A DNA stretch of 64,000 nt from Rhabdophis nuchalis (GCA_039707465.1 CM077643.1:334458919-334522918), one strand, 5' to 3'. Shown: positions 10,800 to 23,620, counted from the first letter of the stretch. The notes: generated from the letters alone by a model not told the origin. Translations and numbers: made by a program.

Positions 10800-11056
10800 C
10801 ATTGGATGGTTAAGGCTGCTGCATCATTGCCTCACTCACATAAGTGATCTAGAAGGAATGATGGCTAGCGCTGCAGCGCCTACTGCCAACCTGTTGCAGA
10901 CCTGTGCTGCTCTCCTGATGTCACCATATTGTGGCATGCATTCTCCAAATATTGAGGCTGTGCTTGTAAAAATTGGACTTCAGTCCACTAAAATAGGCCT
11001 CAAGCTAATTGACATTCTTTTAAGGAATTGTTCTGCCTCTGGGAGTGACCCTACAG
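10800..11056 (+). CDS. BIRC6: BIRC6 exon c
   Basis: The acceptor is cttttccag ending at 10799 and the donor GTAAGA at 11057. It encodes helical-repeat scaffold sequence (IGWLRLLHHCLTHISDLEG ... GLKLIDILLRNC). The 8.4-kb intron before it carries the complete L1. Confidence 0.95.
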
Positions 11057-11311
11057 GTAAGAGAATAGTTTGATCTCTTTCTAAAAGTCGTATTAGTAGA
11101 TTATCATGCATTTACATATAGTGAGATTTGAAAATGTGTCTTGATTTTTCCAATTTGATAGCTATGTTTTCAAACTGTAATTATCATGAGTAAAAACTGG
11201 GGGGGGGGAGTTGTTTCTCTTAATTAAAATTATTAAAATATTTTGGCAGACCACTGAATTATATGTGTATCGTCCTTAGTTGTTGTTTTTTACTTTTGTT
11301 TATATGAGAAG

Positions 11312-11420
11312 ATTTGAATAGCCCGTTACTTTTTGGAAGATTAAATGGCCTGTCTTCTGACTCCACAATTGACATTCTCTATCAGCTTGGGACGACTCAG
11401 GATCCTGGAACAAAAGAAAG
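11312..11420 (+). CDS. BIRC6: BIRC6 exon d
   Basis: The acceptor is gagaag ending at 11311 and the donor GTAAAT at 11421. This short exon encodes LNSPLLFGRLNGLSSDST and IDILYQLGTTQDPGTKE. The polypyrimidine tract before the acceptor is weak, but phase and protein match fix the boundary. Confidence 0.93.
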
Positions 11421-11545
11421 GTAAATATTTTCTTTTTAAATAGATATACAAATTTGAGATCTATAGATTGTATCCTTCCTTCCTTCTTCACAAACGTATC
11501 TCTGATCTAATTTGATGCAGCTGTTTTGTATGCACAGTTGCAGTT

Positions 11546-11547
<2 letters not shown>

Positions 11548-11611
<64 letters not shown>
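11548..11611. repeat. (AG)n microsatellite
   Basis: About 32 uninterrupted AG units in the intron between exons d and e. Confidence 0.98.
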
Positions 11612-11616
<5 letters not shown>

Positions 11617-12261
11617 TATTTGAATATTGTTTGATTGTTGTGAGATGCCCAGAGTCATTGAAAGTCAAGCACCGTACAAGTTTAATAAACTGTGCTTGGT
11701 CACACAGTCAGACAGATGTTTAGAATGGCTTTGATATGTTTATCCACCTATGAAGTCTTCCCCAAGAACTTAGAAAAAGCAGACACTGCTATTGGATTAT
11801 TTTGAAATAATTTTCGGATTGAGCTTATTTTTAGCTTCTGTGCTGATTTAAAATTTGTTTTTCTCCTACAATCATATTCATATTTTCTCAAAACTGTTTC
11901 ACAGTATTGTTATTATGTGTTGCTGTTGTGGGTTTTTTGTGTTTTTCTATGTGTGCCAGCAAGAGTCATTTTGATAATGGCAACATAGAAATAGATTCAA
12001 TAAATATACCTTAAAGGGCTCCTATCCTTGTAACCTCCAAAAAGCTGTGAAAACTTGTCGTTTATCCCAGATATTAGACTAGAATGGGGAGGAATGGATA
12101 TTAGGCCACCATGGTGGGAATGTATGAGGGATATTGCTGTTTAAATTGTTTTTCTGGTCAGCTGCTTGGGATTATTATATATAAAACAGGTGGCCATGTA
12201 AGTTTTACAAATGAATAAATATACCTACCATATGCCTTCTTAATGTATTTCCATTTTCTAG
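11612..12261 (+). other. BIRC6 intron segment
   Basis: No gene or recognised element; it ends in the exon e acceptor. Confidence 0.6.
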
Positions 12262-12483
12262 AATTCAAGCTTTGTTGAAGTGGGTCAGTGATTCTGCAAA
12301 AGTTGCAGCCATGAAAAAAAGTGGCCGAGTTAACTATGTCTGTCCAAACAGTTCAACAAGAGAATACGGTCTTCTCATGCCGTCTCCTTCACATTTGCAT
12401 TGTGTAGCAGCAATTTTATGGCATAGCTATGAATTGCTTGTAGAGTACGACTTGCCAGCATTGTTAAACAGAGAGCTTTTTGA
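12262..12483 (+). CDS. BIRC6: BIRC6 exon e
   Basis: The acceptor is ccattttctag ending at 12261 and the donor GTAAGT at 12484. It encodes IQALLKWVSDSAKVAAMKK and SPSHLHCVAAILWHSYELL, part of the armadillo-like helical scaffold. Phase: one base in, two out. Confidence 0.95.
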
Positions 12484-12727
12484 GTAAGTACCCAATGCAT
12501 TAGTTTTACTAAGTGATCGAGGTCTGGACTAGAATTTCGTGTTTTTTAAAATCTCTGCAGTGCTTGAGCGCCACAAACACTCAAATACTGAAACAAAAAA
12601 TTGCTGATGTAATAAAATTGTATCCACAAAAAATGGCTTTCTCAATGAGACCACCAATCCTTTGCTCTTTTTATATGTAGGTTTTACTGATTTTTTTTCA
12701 AACGTTTTGGACAAAAAGCTGGTACAA

Positions 12728-12978
12728 GTAGTCCTCGACTTACAACCATTTGTTTAGCAACCGTTCAAAATTACAACCGTACTGAACAAAGTGACATACA
12801 ACCATTTTTCACACTTGTTGCCACTACAGTATCCCCATGGTCTCGTGATCAGTTCGGATACTTGGCAACTGATGTGACCATTGCAGTGTCCCAAGGTCAT
12901 GTGATCAGCTTTTGCAACCTTTTGACAAGAATATCAATAAATATCAATATCAATTGTCATAAATCGAGGACTCCCTGT
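12728..12978. mobile_element. MITE with AGTAGTCCTCGACTTA inverted ends
   Basis: The left end AGTAGTCCTCGACTTA mirrors the right end taaatcgaggactccct. Internal text (cttacaacc, gcaactgatgtgacc, gtcccaaggtcatgtgatca) belongs to a MITE common in squamate genomes. A more decayed relative lies at 24762-25045. Confidence 0.75.
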
Positions 12979-13883
12979 ACTGTAAATTTTTTAAAAATGC
13001 ACAAAGCTAAGTGACTGTCTGTTACAATGATTATCATTCAGAAATATGGGCCTAGTTTTCCATATGCATTCATAATCTAATAGGATTTTCCTGTTTGCCT
13101 GGACAATGTCTGTATCTCTTGTGGATACAAGAGATTTCCGTTTTCACTTAAAATGTGGGCATTTTCAAGATGCAGTAAATGCTTTGATTCTGTACTAGTA
13201 CAGGCCAGTGGCAAGGGTTCTATAACTGCAATTCTAGAACAGGTCTATTTACCTACAAAAGCATGCTTTTCTTAGGAAGTATTAATTTCAGAATGTCAGT
13301 TTAGAAATTTACCATTCTTAGTTGGCAGGCCCAGGCCCTCTTAAGGCAGTAATTTATTTTGTGGCATAAAAAATATAAGAAACTTAAGTGTACAAATATT
13401 TTCAGTAGGATGTGCATTCAAATAAATCCCAAGTCCTGAATAGAAATAGGGTGGTTTGGCCTGAATCTTCAGTACCTTCAGATAATAACGAAGGAATCTG
13501 TGACAATCAAAATCAGTAGCTAAACCACAGGAAAACTTCATCAAATTTATAGCTCCAGAACCTCAATTTAATGTAAATTGGAGACAATAATACTTTGAGG
13601 AAAAAAGAATTTGTGTGTAAATGATCTGAAATATTATATTTAATTGATTTTATGTCTCCCTTTTTATTTGCCGACATAAGCTTTTTAGAATTTTCTTGTG
13701 TTGTTCTTCAACTATAATGGCAAACCACTAGCTATTGGCTTCAGTAACTTCTCTAGTGACTCAGAATCCATATTATCAATACTTAGTCATGCAGCCTGCT
13801 TTAAATCGAATGATTGAATTCAAGGCTAGCCTATATGTCATTAATATATATGGTTTTCTAATTAGTTTTTTCTTTCTCCTTAG
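12979..13883 (+). other. BIRC6 intron segment
   Basis: No recognisable gene or element. The open frame entering exon f from 13735 is intronic up to 13883. Confidence 0.6.
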
Positions 13884-14667
13884 GTCTCTGTTTAATTGGT
13901 CCATGTCTCTTCCGTGCAATGTGGTTTTGAAGAAAGCTGTTGACAGTCTCCTTTGTTCTATGTGCCATATTCATCCAAGTTATTTTTCCTTACTCATGGG
14001 GTGGATGGGTATTACTCCTCCCCCTATCCAGTTGCAACACAGACTGTCCATGACAGATGACAGCAAAAAACAGGATCTTACTTCGTCTTTAACAGATGAC
14101 TCTAAAAATGCACAAGCTCCCCTTGCACTAACTGAATCGCACTTGGCCACTCTTGCTGCCTCATCACAGTCTCCTGAAGCTATTAAACAGTTATTGGACT
14201 CAGGGTTGCCCTCCCTCCTTGTAAGAAGCCTTGCAAGCTTTTGCTTTAACCATACTTCTGCCTCTGATTTCAGTACTCCATCAACAGACAATTCCCAAGA
14301 TAGGATCAGAAGACACCACATTCCGCAGCACTTTCATAAAATGCCCATCACAGCAGATTTAGTTGCTCCTGTACTCAGATTCTTGACAGACGTTGGAAAC
14401 AGCAACCTTATGAAAGACTGGTTAGGTGGCTCGGAAGTCAATCCACTATGGACAGCACTTTTATTTCTACTCTGCCATTCTGGTGCTACTTCTGGAGGAC
14501 ATGCTGCAGCACCACAACAACAGAATAGTGCTAGACCTACTTTGCTTACTTCAGCTTCAGGAACAGGACTGACTACTCAGCAGAGAACAGCAATTGAAAA
14601 TGCTACCGTTGCATTTTTCTTGCAGTGTATTTCTTGCCATCCTAATAATCAAAGATTGATGGCTCAG
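13884..14667 (+). CDS. BIRC6: BIRC6 exon f (784 nt, largest here)
   Basis: The acceptor is tttctccttag ending at 13883 and the donor GTAACA at 14668. It encodes FNWSMSLPCNVVLKKAVDSL, then HLATLAASSQSPEAIKQLLD, a variable Ser/Asn/Gln-rich loop, MPITADLVAPVLRFLTDVGN, and ends with PNNQRLMAQ. The same frame is open upstream to 13735, but that part is intron: the human protein is continuous across the splice site chosen here. Confidence 0.96.
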
Positions 14668-15243
14668 GTAACATAAAAATTAATCTGAATATTCGATGTA
14701 GCATAAAATATCACTTTAGCTGGATTTGAAGGACTGGTTGAGAGCTTCTTTTTCTGAGAATTCCTTATGGTATGGCTAACTCTTCTATTCTGGCACCTAT
14801 GTTGAGATCAGAATTCAGTAAATGTGGTGCAGAACAACACAGTAACCTTACAGAATAAAGATCTTGGAACTGCTGAGATTCTTATGCTACTGTATAACAT
14901 GGCAAGCAACTTCAAGAACAGACGTATCAATAGCAAATTTTACTACAGATCAGAATGGGTTCTATCTGGGTTAGGGATCGAGAATGGTCTGTTTCAAGGT
15001 CTAGGCACTAGGTTGGGTTAGAATAGCCCATTCCAACAATGGAATATGAGTTTAGTGAAGTTCCTGTAGGTATACTCTGAAGGACCTGATTTAAGAGTTA
15101 TAAAGGGGGGGGGGGGGAATTGCTGAAACCGATAGATCAACAAATGTATGCCCTATTGTAGATACAACTAAGTAAATATTCATAATTATAGCTCCTAAAT
15201 ACTTATAATTCTGTCTGAATTTATTTCTCCATTCCTTTCATAG

Positions 15244-15387
15244 GTTCTTTGTGAACTCTTCCATTCCTCTCCTCAAAGAAGCAATCTCCCAACTTCTGGA
15301 AATATTTCAGGGTTTATTAGAAGGCTTTTTTTGCAGTTAATGCTGGAGGATGAAAAAGTGACAATGTTTCTTCAGTCACCTTGCCCA
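15244..15387 (+). CDS. BIRC6: BIRC6 exon g
   Basis: The acceptor is cctttcatag ending at 15243 and the donor GTAAGT at 15388. This phase-0 exon of exactly 48 codons encodes VLCELFHSSPQRSNLPTSGN and LFLQLMLEDEKVTMFLQSPC. Confidence 0.95.
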
Positions 15388-17369
15388 GTAAGTTTTCTCT
15401 CCACATTCACTAATACCAATGCTACCTGCCCTCATTGCTAGGTAAAACTCACAGTAGATATAAAAATAAAGCTTCATCATATCAGTTCCTACTAAAAAGG
15501 AAATATTAAAAAATATTTTTCCAGCCCTGATGGTATAGATTAACCTTGCCCAACCAGTAACTATAGATTACAGTTATTTTACAATATACATAGTTATTCC
15601 AAATTTATTCATAATCATTAATTCTGTAAGTTGTCCATATGCATAATCCTGTTCTATATAATTCCTTATACTAAAGTTTAGATAATAACCTTGAAATCAA
15701 AAGGCGCAAAAGGGGAAGAGTGTATGCTTCTCATATCATGATAAATCCTATATTTTACCATCTGTTAATATTAATTATGCCTCAGTTACTAGTGTAATAC
15801 ATTTCCATGTTAATTACTTAATCCAATTGCCATTCATTGCTCCTGAATAATGGGATCATCTCTATTGCTTATATTCTTATATTCATGTGCTATTCCTTTT
15901 TCCTTTTCAAGTAAAGAAGTTTGGAACATCCGTTTCATCTTGGTAGCTTTCACTGTAAATCACTGTAATTAATCTGTTTCTGAACTTTTTTTTTGTAATG
16001 CTTTAATAGAAACAGTATGCCCTATTTCTTTTAATAACTCAAGGTCACAAAACCTGTGAACAAAGATTCTGTGCTTTTCAGAATTATTAATTAGGTAATC
16101 TGGCAAACAGGGTCCTGGACTCTGTTTAATTACTGTCTCAAGATAAAATCTGGGAGTGGAATTCAATTATACTGTACAAAATGATATTTTGAGAATGTCC
16201 TAATTTAGATGTTTCTCATCTCATTTGTAAGCTGTTGAAATCCTCTGAACCAAATTGCGTTCTTTAATTAGCATCCATTACAGCTTATTTATGTATTTTA
16301 TTTTTATTTATTCATTTGTATCTCACATAACTAAACTGTGGTTGGCCTATAACAATAATATAAAATAACAAATGCAAAAATATAAAATCCACATTAAGAG
16401 ATAAATGTAAAAATGAATATATAACCCCAAAGAGCAAAGAGCGGGTAAAAATGGCTGCTTTGGCAATGGAGCCATCTAAGCATGTCTCCCGTTCCCAGAC
16501 TGATAAATATAATCAGGTCTTTAGGGATTTCCAGAATGACAAAAGGAATGGAGCTACACCAGCCCAGCAGCAAGTCTTTTGTTCCTGTTATCTCTTCTGC
16601 CACTCGGCACATTGAGATGCTAGTGCCTGGAATCGAGTTAGAGGAAGGTGTTGGCCTTTAAAGAACTATCCCTGGAATACCCCACACCTCTTAGTTTTTA
16701 TTTTTTTATAAAGAACATTTGTTTTGGGAGGTTCCTGGACAGGATACTCTTTCTATAGCTATTGGCAAATATGTCATATCACAGGTTTCCCAAAAAAAGA
16801 AAAAGTGATCTGATCAAAAGAACCAGTTCCCTCTCCCCAGTCAGCCACTCCTCAAAACAAACTTTAATGCTACCTTTCCCAAAAGCTTATCCTGTTCAGG
16901 AATCCTCAAAACAAAAGATCTTTAAAGAAAAAGGAAGTGAACTGGAGTTTTGGATATTCCATGTGCAGCTTCTTCCAAACTTGACTTGGGGCACAAGCAT
17001 TTCAGAGTCTGCCTCCTTGTTTGCCTTCTTTTTTTCCAATTCTCATTAATTTTGGCCAAGCTTTGGAAAGTGAAGAGATTCAGAAAAGCTCCCACCCATC
17101 TGTTCTCAGGTCTTGGAATGTTCAGTTTGCTTGGGTTTGATCCTTTGGGGCATGCTGTTCACTGCTGGTGTGTTGCTCCTAAGAGGGGAGGAGACGAGAG
17201 AGTGCAAAAAGAGGGAGATGGGGAGGCAGATCTGCATGCTGGATGCCTGGGCAGGTTTGGAAAGGAGACGACAGGAACAAGAGCCACAACTCAGCTGAGT
17301 GTGCATACTCAGGAGGGAGGAGGAGGAGGGAGGGGGAGGAGGCAGAAACAGGAAGAGAATGGGCATCTG
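15388..17369 (+). other. BIRC6 intron segment
   Basis: No supported gene. A purine-rich low-complexity patch lies at 17310-17345. Moderate open frames at 16762-17372 have no recognisable protein content. Confidence 0.6.
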
Positions 17370-17575
17370 TAGCTGATAACGCTTCTGGATACTCTTCAAG
17401 GGCAGCTTCGTGGAGATCATGCTGCAGTAATCCAATATGGAGGTGATCAGTGCATGAGTCACTGTAAGCAGAGCCTGCCAGTGCAGAAATGGACTCAATT
17501 GATGCACAAGATGAAACTCTGCAAAAGTCCTCCCAGCCACGGTTTCATTGAGCAGGAGTTGTGAATCTAGGAGGA
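17370..17575 (-). mobile_element. Decayed CR1 ORF2 fragment
   Basis: Reverse translation gives AGRTFAEFHLVHQLSPFL and ALLTVTHALITSILDYC, which align with [18 protein letters not shown] and [17 protein letters not shown] in the better CR1 copy at 41534. It is old, truncated on both sides, and carries no 3' end. Confidence 0.75.
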
Positions 17576-17664
17576 ATCCCAGCTTCTACACAAACACTAT
17601 GAAATGTTTATGACCTTTTTATTTCAAAATCCTTAAAGCAATTTTTATGTTTCTTAACTTTTAG

Positions 17665-17794
17665 TTGTATAAAGGTAGAATTAATGCTACCAGCCACATA
17701 ATTCAACATCCAATGTATGGGGCAGGACATAAGTTCCGTACTCTTCTCTTGCCAGTCTCAACAACCTTGGCAGAGGTTCTTGATCGTGTATCAG
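17665..17794 (+). CDS. BIRC6: BIRC6 exon h
   Basis: The acceptor is taacttttag ending at 17664 and the donor GTAAGT at 17795. It encodes LYKGRINATSHVIQHP-like sequence (here HIIQHP), MYGAGHKFRTLLLPVSTTLA and EVLDRVS. This is the start of the ubiquitin-like/DUF3643-type region of BIRC6. Confidence 0.95.
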
Positions 17795-18430
17795 GTAAGT
17801 TGCTTTTATTAAATAGGTAATTTTTTATTATAGTCTATGGAAAGTGAATGTATGCTATTTTATTTCATGTATAAATTTATTGCTCAATGCAGAATTTTCC
17901 ATGGTGGAATGTATAATAAAAGGGTGTATTTATATCAGAGCTGAAGAGTACATTTGTATTATTCGTATTATAAATACACTTTGTATTATAAATACACTTT
18001 ATTTTAACAGTCTTACAGCAGGTTCATAAAAGTGACTTAACATTTAAGAATCAGATACTGCTCAAAATTGTCATATATAGAAAGATGCAGTAAATAGAGA
18101 AAAATATTTCACCAATACAGTATATCACTACTAATTTAGAAGGCAGTGCAGCAATATGGGACTTGTTGGGCCTTATTTTCTTCCTATTTATCACTAATAT
18201 CAATACTGAATGAATCTTGTACATGTATATTAATGCTGTGCAAGACTTGCAAAAGAAATACTTCACAATGCACACACCACACAAACACACCACCTCTCTT
18301 TGATTATAGTATCTCTTTTGCAGGGTTATGTGACTATGTTGAAAGCTGTTCTTGGCCTTCTCTGCATGCATATCCACATACAGCCACTTCATTTTGTTGC
18401 AAAGCATCTCTTTCAAATACTTACTACAGC

Positions 18431-18432
<2 letters not shown>

Positions 18433-18480
<48 letters not shown>
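18433..18480. repeat. (GT)n microsatellite
   Basis: About 24 GT units just upstream of BIRC6 exon i. Confidence 0.98.
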
Positions 18481-18482
<2 letters not shown>

Positions 18483-18543
18483 ACCTTTAGATACATAAAT
18501 AATTAAATAGTAATGCTTTCTACATAATATATTTTGTTTCCAG

Positions 18544-18675
18544 ATACTCCTAGCATAACAGCAAAATTGATTAGTGAACAAAAAGAAGACAAGGAAAAAA
18601 AGAATTACGAAGAAAAAGAGAAAGTTAAAGCAGACAGTGGGTTTCAGGACAATTACAGTGTTGTTGTTGCATCTG
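18544..18675 (+). CDS. BIRC6: BIRC6 exon i
   Basis: The acceptor is tttccag ending at 18543 and the donor GTATGT at 18676. It encodes DTPSITAKLISEQKEDKEK, a Lys/Glu-rich low-complexity stretch, and GFQDNYSVVVAS. A 5.5-kb intron carrying a CR1 follows. Confidence 0.94.
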
Positions 18676-19159
18676 GTATGTCTAATTTTATGTCAAGTTA
18701 TCATACCTGATTGGGATAGTATGAGGAATAGTAAGCTAACTTTAATATTAAATTTAAATCTTTTTAAAACAGTGTTAGCCATCTTAATCCTTTGCATTCA
18801 TTGACCAGAAGATCATGGAACATGGTAATTTACAACTTGCTGAATTGAAGTTAAGCCATGTGTTCAAGCAAAGGTGAATGAGGCACTGGGTGTAGCATTA
18901 GACAAAGGGAATCCCAAACATTTTTCATCATCACTAAAGTCTACAACTCTCTCCTGCCTTCCAGAAAAGACCAAAAAAAATCTGAATGGAGATAGGCTGA
19001 GAAGAGGGATAACAAAACTAAATGAAGGTGGGGCATGGGATATTAATAATTAGATAAGGAAGAAAAATACAGTTTGCCCTTTACTTTTGTAGTCTGAATT
19101 CAATGAGATTAGACATAAGGAAAATACATTTAAAATCCTGGGATAGAAGATGCTTTGCA

Positions 19160-21534
19160 GTGAAGCAGTGGAGTTCATGGCTTCCATGGCAGCCATGGAC
19201 CTGACCCAGGTAGTTTTGGGCCCTACCCACGAGGGTGGACACACCCTGGATCTCATCTTCGTCTCGGGACAGTGGAGTCGTGATCTGGGAATAGGGGATT
19301 TAGTCATCACACCCCTGTCATGGACAGATCACGCTCTCCTTCGGCTCGACTTTCCGATCGCTACACCCCATCGTGGGGAGGCGGAACCGGATATTCCTAT
19401 ATGGTTCCGCCCCAGGCTTCTGATGGACCCGGTAAGGTTCCAAAGGGAGCTTGGGCCAATTCCTGTGGACTTGCCCCGCGACTCGACTTAGGACCTAGTG
19501 GCCTCATGGTTAAGTGCGGCCACGGGGGCCTTGGACCGAGTCGCGCCCGAGCGGCCTCTCTTGCGGCGATGATCCACCCGGGCTCCTTGGTTCACCGAGG
19601 AGCTTAGGGAGATGAAGCGCCACAAGAGACGCCTAGAGAGCAGATGGAGATCCTCTCGCTCCGAAGCCGACCGAACACTAGTGAGAACCTACATTAGGAC
19701 TTACCTGGTGGCGATAAGAGTGGCCAAACGTGAGTATTGTGCCACTCTTATTGCATCCGCAGATAACCGCCCTGCCGCCCTGTTTGGGGTGACCCGCTCC
19801 CTCCTTCAACAGAGGCCGCGGGAAGCCCCTCTACAGGGTCGAGCAGAGGAATTTGGGATTTATCTGCAGGAGAAAATCACTCGGATTCGGAGCGAGCTGC
19901 CCTCCATCGACAGTGGTCCAGCTGAGCGGTCCAAGGTTGCTCTTGAGACACCATCTTGGGAGGAGTTTGATTTTGTTACTACCGAGGATATGGACAAGTT
20001 GTCAAAGAGACTTAGGGCTACCACATGTTTATTGGACCCGTGTCCCTCCTGGCTTGTACTGGCATCCTGGGAGACGACACGAGGCTGGCTCCAGGGCATT
20101 GTCAACGCATCTTTGAGTGAGGGGTCCTTGCCTGCCGTCTTGAAAGAGGCAGTAGTAAGGCCCCTCCTCAAGAAGCCGTCCCTGGATCCAGCATTACTAG
20201 AGAACTATCGTCCCGTCTCCAACCTTCACTTTTTAGTGAAGGTTGTTGAGAGTGTGGTGGCCCAACAGTTTCCGCGACACTTGGAGGAAGTTGATTATCT
20301 AGACCCGTGCCAGTCCGGCTTCCGACCCGGGCATAGCACCGAGACGGCATTGGTCGCGTTGGTTGATGATCTCTGGAGGGCGCGGGATAGAGGATATTCA
20401 TCTATCCTAGTCCTATTAGACCTCTCAGCGGCTTTTGATACCATCGACCATGGTATCCTATTGCGTCGACTGGGGGGGTTGGGGCTGGGAAGCACCGTTC
20501 TACGGTGGTTCTCTTCCTACCTCTCTGGTCGGTCGCAATATGTGTTGGCAGGGGGGCAGAGGTCGGCCTCGAGGCCCCTCGTATGTGGGGTACCTCAAGG
20601 GTCGGTCCTCTCGCCCCTACTGTTCAACACATACATGAAGCCGCTGGGCGAGATCATCCGTGGTTTTGGGGTGGGATATCATCTGTACGCTGATGATACT
20701 CAGTTGTACATATCCACCCCAGACCACCCCAACGATGCCGTCGAGGTCATGTCCCGGTGTTTGGAGGCCGTACGGATCTGGATGGGTAGTAACAAACTCA
20801 GGCTCAACCCGTCCAAGACTGAGTGGCTGTAGCTTCCGGCACCCCGGTTCAGCCAGATTATTCCAACTCTGGCCATTGGGGGCGAAACACCGGCCCCCGT
20901 GGAGAGGGCGCGCAATTTGGGTGTCCTCCTGGATTCCCGGCTGTCCATGGAGGACCATGTGGCGGCCGTGGCCAGGGGGGCTTTCCATCAGGTACGCCTG
21001 ATGCGCCAATTGCGGCCCTTACTGGACCGGGCTGCCCTTCGCACAGTCACTCAGGCCCTCGTGACCTCTCGACTCGACTACTGTAATGCTCTCTACATGG
21101 GGCTTCCCTTGAGGTGCACTCGAAAGCTGCAGTTAGTCCAGAATGCAGCCGCGCGGGTGATTACGGGAGCGCCTAGACACTCCCACATAACACCTATCCT
21201 GCGCGAGCTGCACTGGCTTCCTGTGGTCTTTCGGGTGCGCTTCAAGGTTCTGACGACCATCTTTAAAGCGCTCCATGGCTCGGGGCCTAGTTATATGCGA
21301 GACCGCCTCCTGCCCCATACATCCCTCAGACCAATACGCTACCACAGAGAGGGCCTCCTCAGGGTGCCGTCGGCCGGACAATGCCGACTGGCGACACCCA
21401 GGGGGAGAGCCTTCTCTGTGGCAGGTCCAGCCCTTTGGAACGACTTACCCCCTGAACTTCGCACCATCTCTGACCTCCGCCTCTTCCGCAAGTGTCTTAA
21501 GACACATTTGTTCCATCTAGCCGGCCTAGCGTAG
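19160..21534 (+). pseudogene. CR1 ORF2 remnant (endonuclease C-end, RT, C-terminal domain)
   Basis: Three pieces are readable. 19160-19491 is the endonuclease end (GGHTLDLIFVSGQWSRD, SWTDHALLRLDFP). 19612-20832 is reverse transcriptase (YRPVSNLHFLVKVVES, LDLSAAFDTIDHG, VPQGSVLSPLLFN, HLYADDTQLYIS). 20899-21534 is the C-terminal region. Breaks compared with the copy at 25407: a reading-frame change with a stop near 19490, and TGG to TAG in EWL(W) near 20830. Not functional. Confidence 0.9.
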
Positions 21535-21743
21535 CCCCCTATACTGACTTTTAGATAGTTTTTAAATTTGGGGATTTTAATCTGGTTTTAGCACAGGTTC
21601 TATTGAATTAGTTTTTTAAATTTTATATGATGTTTTGTATGTATTTTAATTTTCCTGTGCGCCGCCCTGGGTCCGTTTGGAGAAGGGCGGGGTATAAATT
21701 GATTAATTAAATAAATAAATAGAATAAATAAATAAATAAATAA
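19160..21743 (+). mobile_element. 5'-truncated CR1 LINE, copy 1
   Basis: A non-LTR retrotransposon of the CR1 clade in the intron between exons i and j, same strand as BIRC6. It starts inside the endonuclease domain and ends with the CR1 3' UTR (gccgccctgggtccgtttgg, gggcggggtataaat) followed by an AAAT simple-repeat tail. CR1 elements typically have 5' truncation and short-repeat tails rather than poly(A). Confidence 0.92.
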
Positions 21744-21862
21744 GCTTGGTGAGGCAGAAGTTTCTTCTCCCTTGCAACAATCTCCTGTGTTATGAGGATA
21801 TAACATAATGCCTCCATCTATTCAAAAGTAATTATGTAAGTTATTGTCTCTCTTACAAATAC

Positions 21863-22345
21863 AGTGGTGCTTACATGTTTGGGAACCCTTTTGAATTTTC
21901 AATATTTCTGCTCAAATACGGCTTAAAATGTGATCTACTTTCCACACAAGTCCTAAAACTGAAGAAAATTCAATTAAGAACTGCACTAACATGTTTTGCA
22001 AATGGGATAAGGTTCTCATGCTAGAATGTAGCGTTCACCGTTCACGAAATATAACTCTTTGCATTTAAGCCCCAAAGTTCTGTTTTGGTCTCATCCATCC
22101 ACAAAACATTATTTCAATAGTTCCAAAAGTGCTTTTTCAAGAGGCAACTGGACTTTCTGGTTTGAGAAGCTGGAGCTGTGCTTTCTGCAGCATTCGAAGG
22201 ATGTTCATCCCAAAGTGCATAGCTAAATGGCTATGGAGATTTTTAGTCAGTCAGGTCATGGTTGTTCCAAAGGTAGAGATAACTGGACCAGAAAAAGCAC
22301 CTTTGAGACAATCATGACCTGGGTGACTGAGAATCTCCATAGATA
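21863..22345. repeat. Decayed dispersed repeat with a 42-bp foldback
   Basis: Text such as ggtctcatccatccacaaaa and ccaaaagtgctttttcaaga suggests an old DNA-transposon or retroelement remnant. Segments 22230-22272 and 22300-22342 are imperfect inverted copies centred on gaccaga. The right part (gacctgggtgactgagaatc) recurs at about 50490. The family is not assigned with confidence. Confidence 0.5.
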
Positions 22346-23010
22346 TTCTATCAATAGTCTCCTGGCTTATCCATGTGATCTTTTACAAACTGTGTTTTTT
22401 GTTTATTTGTTTGTTTGCTTGCTTTTTGAGAGGGGGGGTGAGTATTGGCTGTCTCCTTTTAGCCCAGACATGAATACCTTATTTCTCGATGTTCTCCTGA
22501 TGAGGGTCTCATGAACACTGACATTCAGAAGTGCAAAAGAGGCCTTTTAGTTCCTTAGATGTTACCCTGGGCTTCTTTGAGATTTCCCTGATTATTACAC
22601 ACCTTGCTTTTTGGTGTGAGCTTGGTTGTCCAACTACTCCTGGGGAGGGTAATAATGGTGCTAAATTGTCTCTAATTGTACACAGTCTGCCTGACATTGG
22701 ACTGGTGGAGTCCAAACTCTTTGGCAATAGTTGTTTTTTTTTAGTTTTTTTTAATAAAACAAAAATACAAAAAGGAAAAACCATCATTCTACATTGTATC
22801 CTTTGGAAAGTATGTTGACTGGTTACACATAACTCTTGTGCGTTTCTAGAACCATCATTGCTCATTAATCTCAATTCATGGATTTTAAATCAAAAAATTC
22901 ATTATATATCTTAATATCATTACACCAGAATTCTCCTCTAATATTTCATATTTAGTCTATCTTCTTCTTCAGACAAGTCTTACTTAAACGCAGGGATACG
23001 CAGGGATGTA
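22346..23010 (+). other. BIRC6 intron segment
   Basis: No supported gene; open frames here lack recognisable content. Confidence 0.5.
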
Positions 23011-23017
23011 TGCCCCA

Positions 23018-23440
23018 TACATCCCTGTGGCCGACTCGCTCCCACAGAGAGGGACTTTTCCGGGTGCCGTCCACTAGGCTATGCCAGCGGGCGACGCCCA
23101 GGGGAAGGGCCTTTTCTGTGGCGGGCCCGACCCTCTGGAACGACCTTCCCCCCGAAATTAGAACAACCACGGACCTCCGCTCCTTCCGTCAAAAATTAAA
23201 AACACACTTCTTCTGCTTGGCCGGCCTAGGGTAATTAAACTGTTTTTAGGGGCTTAGTTTTAGTTTTAATATGGAATTTTAGCGCAGGGTTTTAGTTTAA
23301 TTCATTTTAATATTGTATTATGTTGTGGTTTTTACTTGTATTTTTAAATTCCCTGTGCCCCGCCTCGAGTCCCTTCGGGGAGAGAGAGCGGGTTATAAAT
23401 TAAAATTATTATTATTATTATTATTATTGTTATTATTATT
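23018..23440 (+). mobile_element. CR1 3'-end fragment with ATT tail
   Basis: It encodes only the last 70 or so residues of CR1 ORF2 ([30 protein letters not shown]), then the CR1 3' UTR and an ATT repeat. This is an extreme 5' truncation, common for LINEs. Confidence 0.9.
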
Positions 23441-23620
23441 AAACATAGCCACATAATGGCATCCATTGTCTATTCCAAAAAAAAACCCTCCTGGTACTTC
23501 ACCCTGGAAACGTATTCTACATAGAAACCGCGTTGTTTCTAGCCCCCCTTTTTTATTAAGCAATATCTATTAATTTTCCTTGATAGTAAACATACACTCA
23601 TTACCATACTTATATACCTA

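Noticed and set aside
13735..13883. N-terminal extension of the frame in BIRC6 exon f
   Set aside because: Intron sequence: the acceptor at 13883 gives the correct phase and continuity with exon e.
16762..17372. Overlapping open frames of 95 and 140 codons
   Set aside because: No splice context, no recognisable domains, and low-complexity C-termini.
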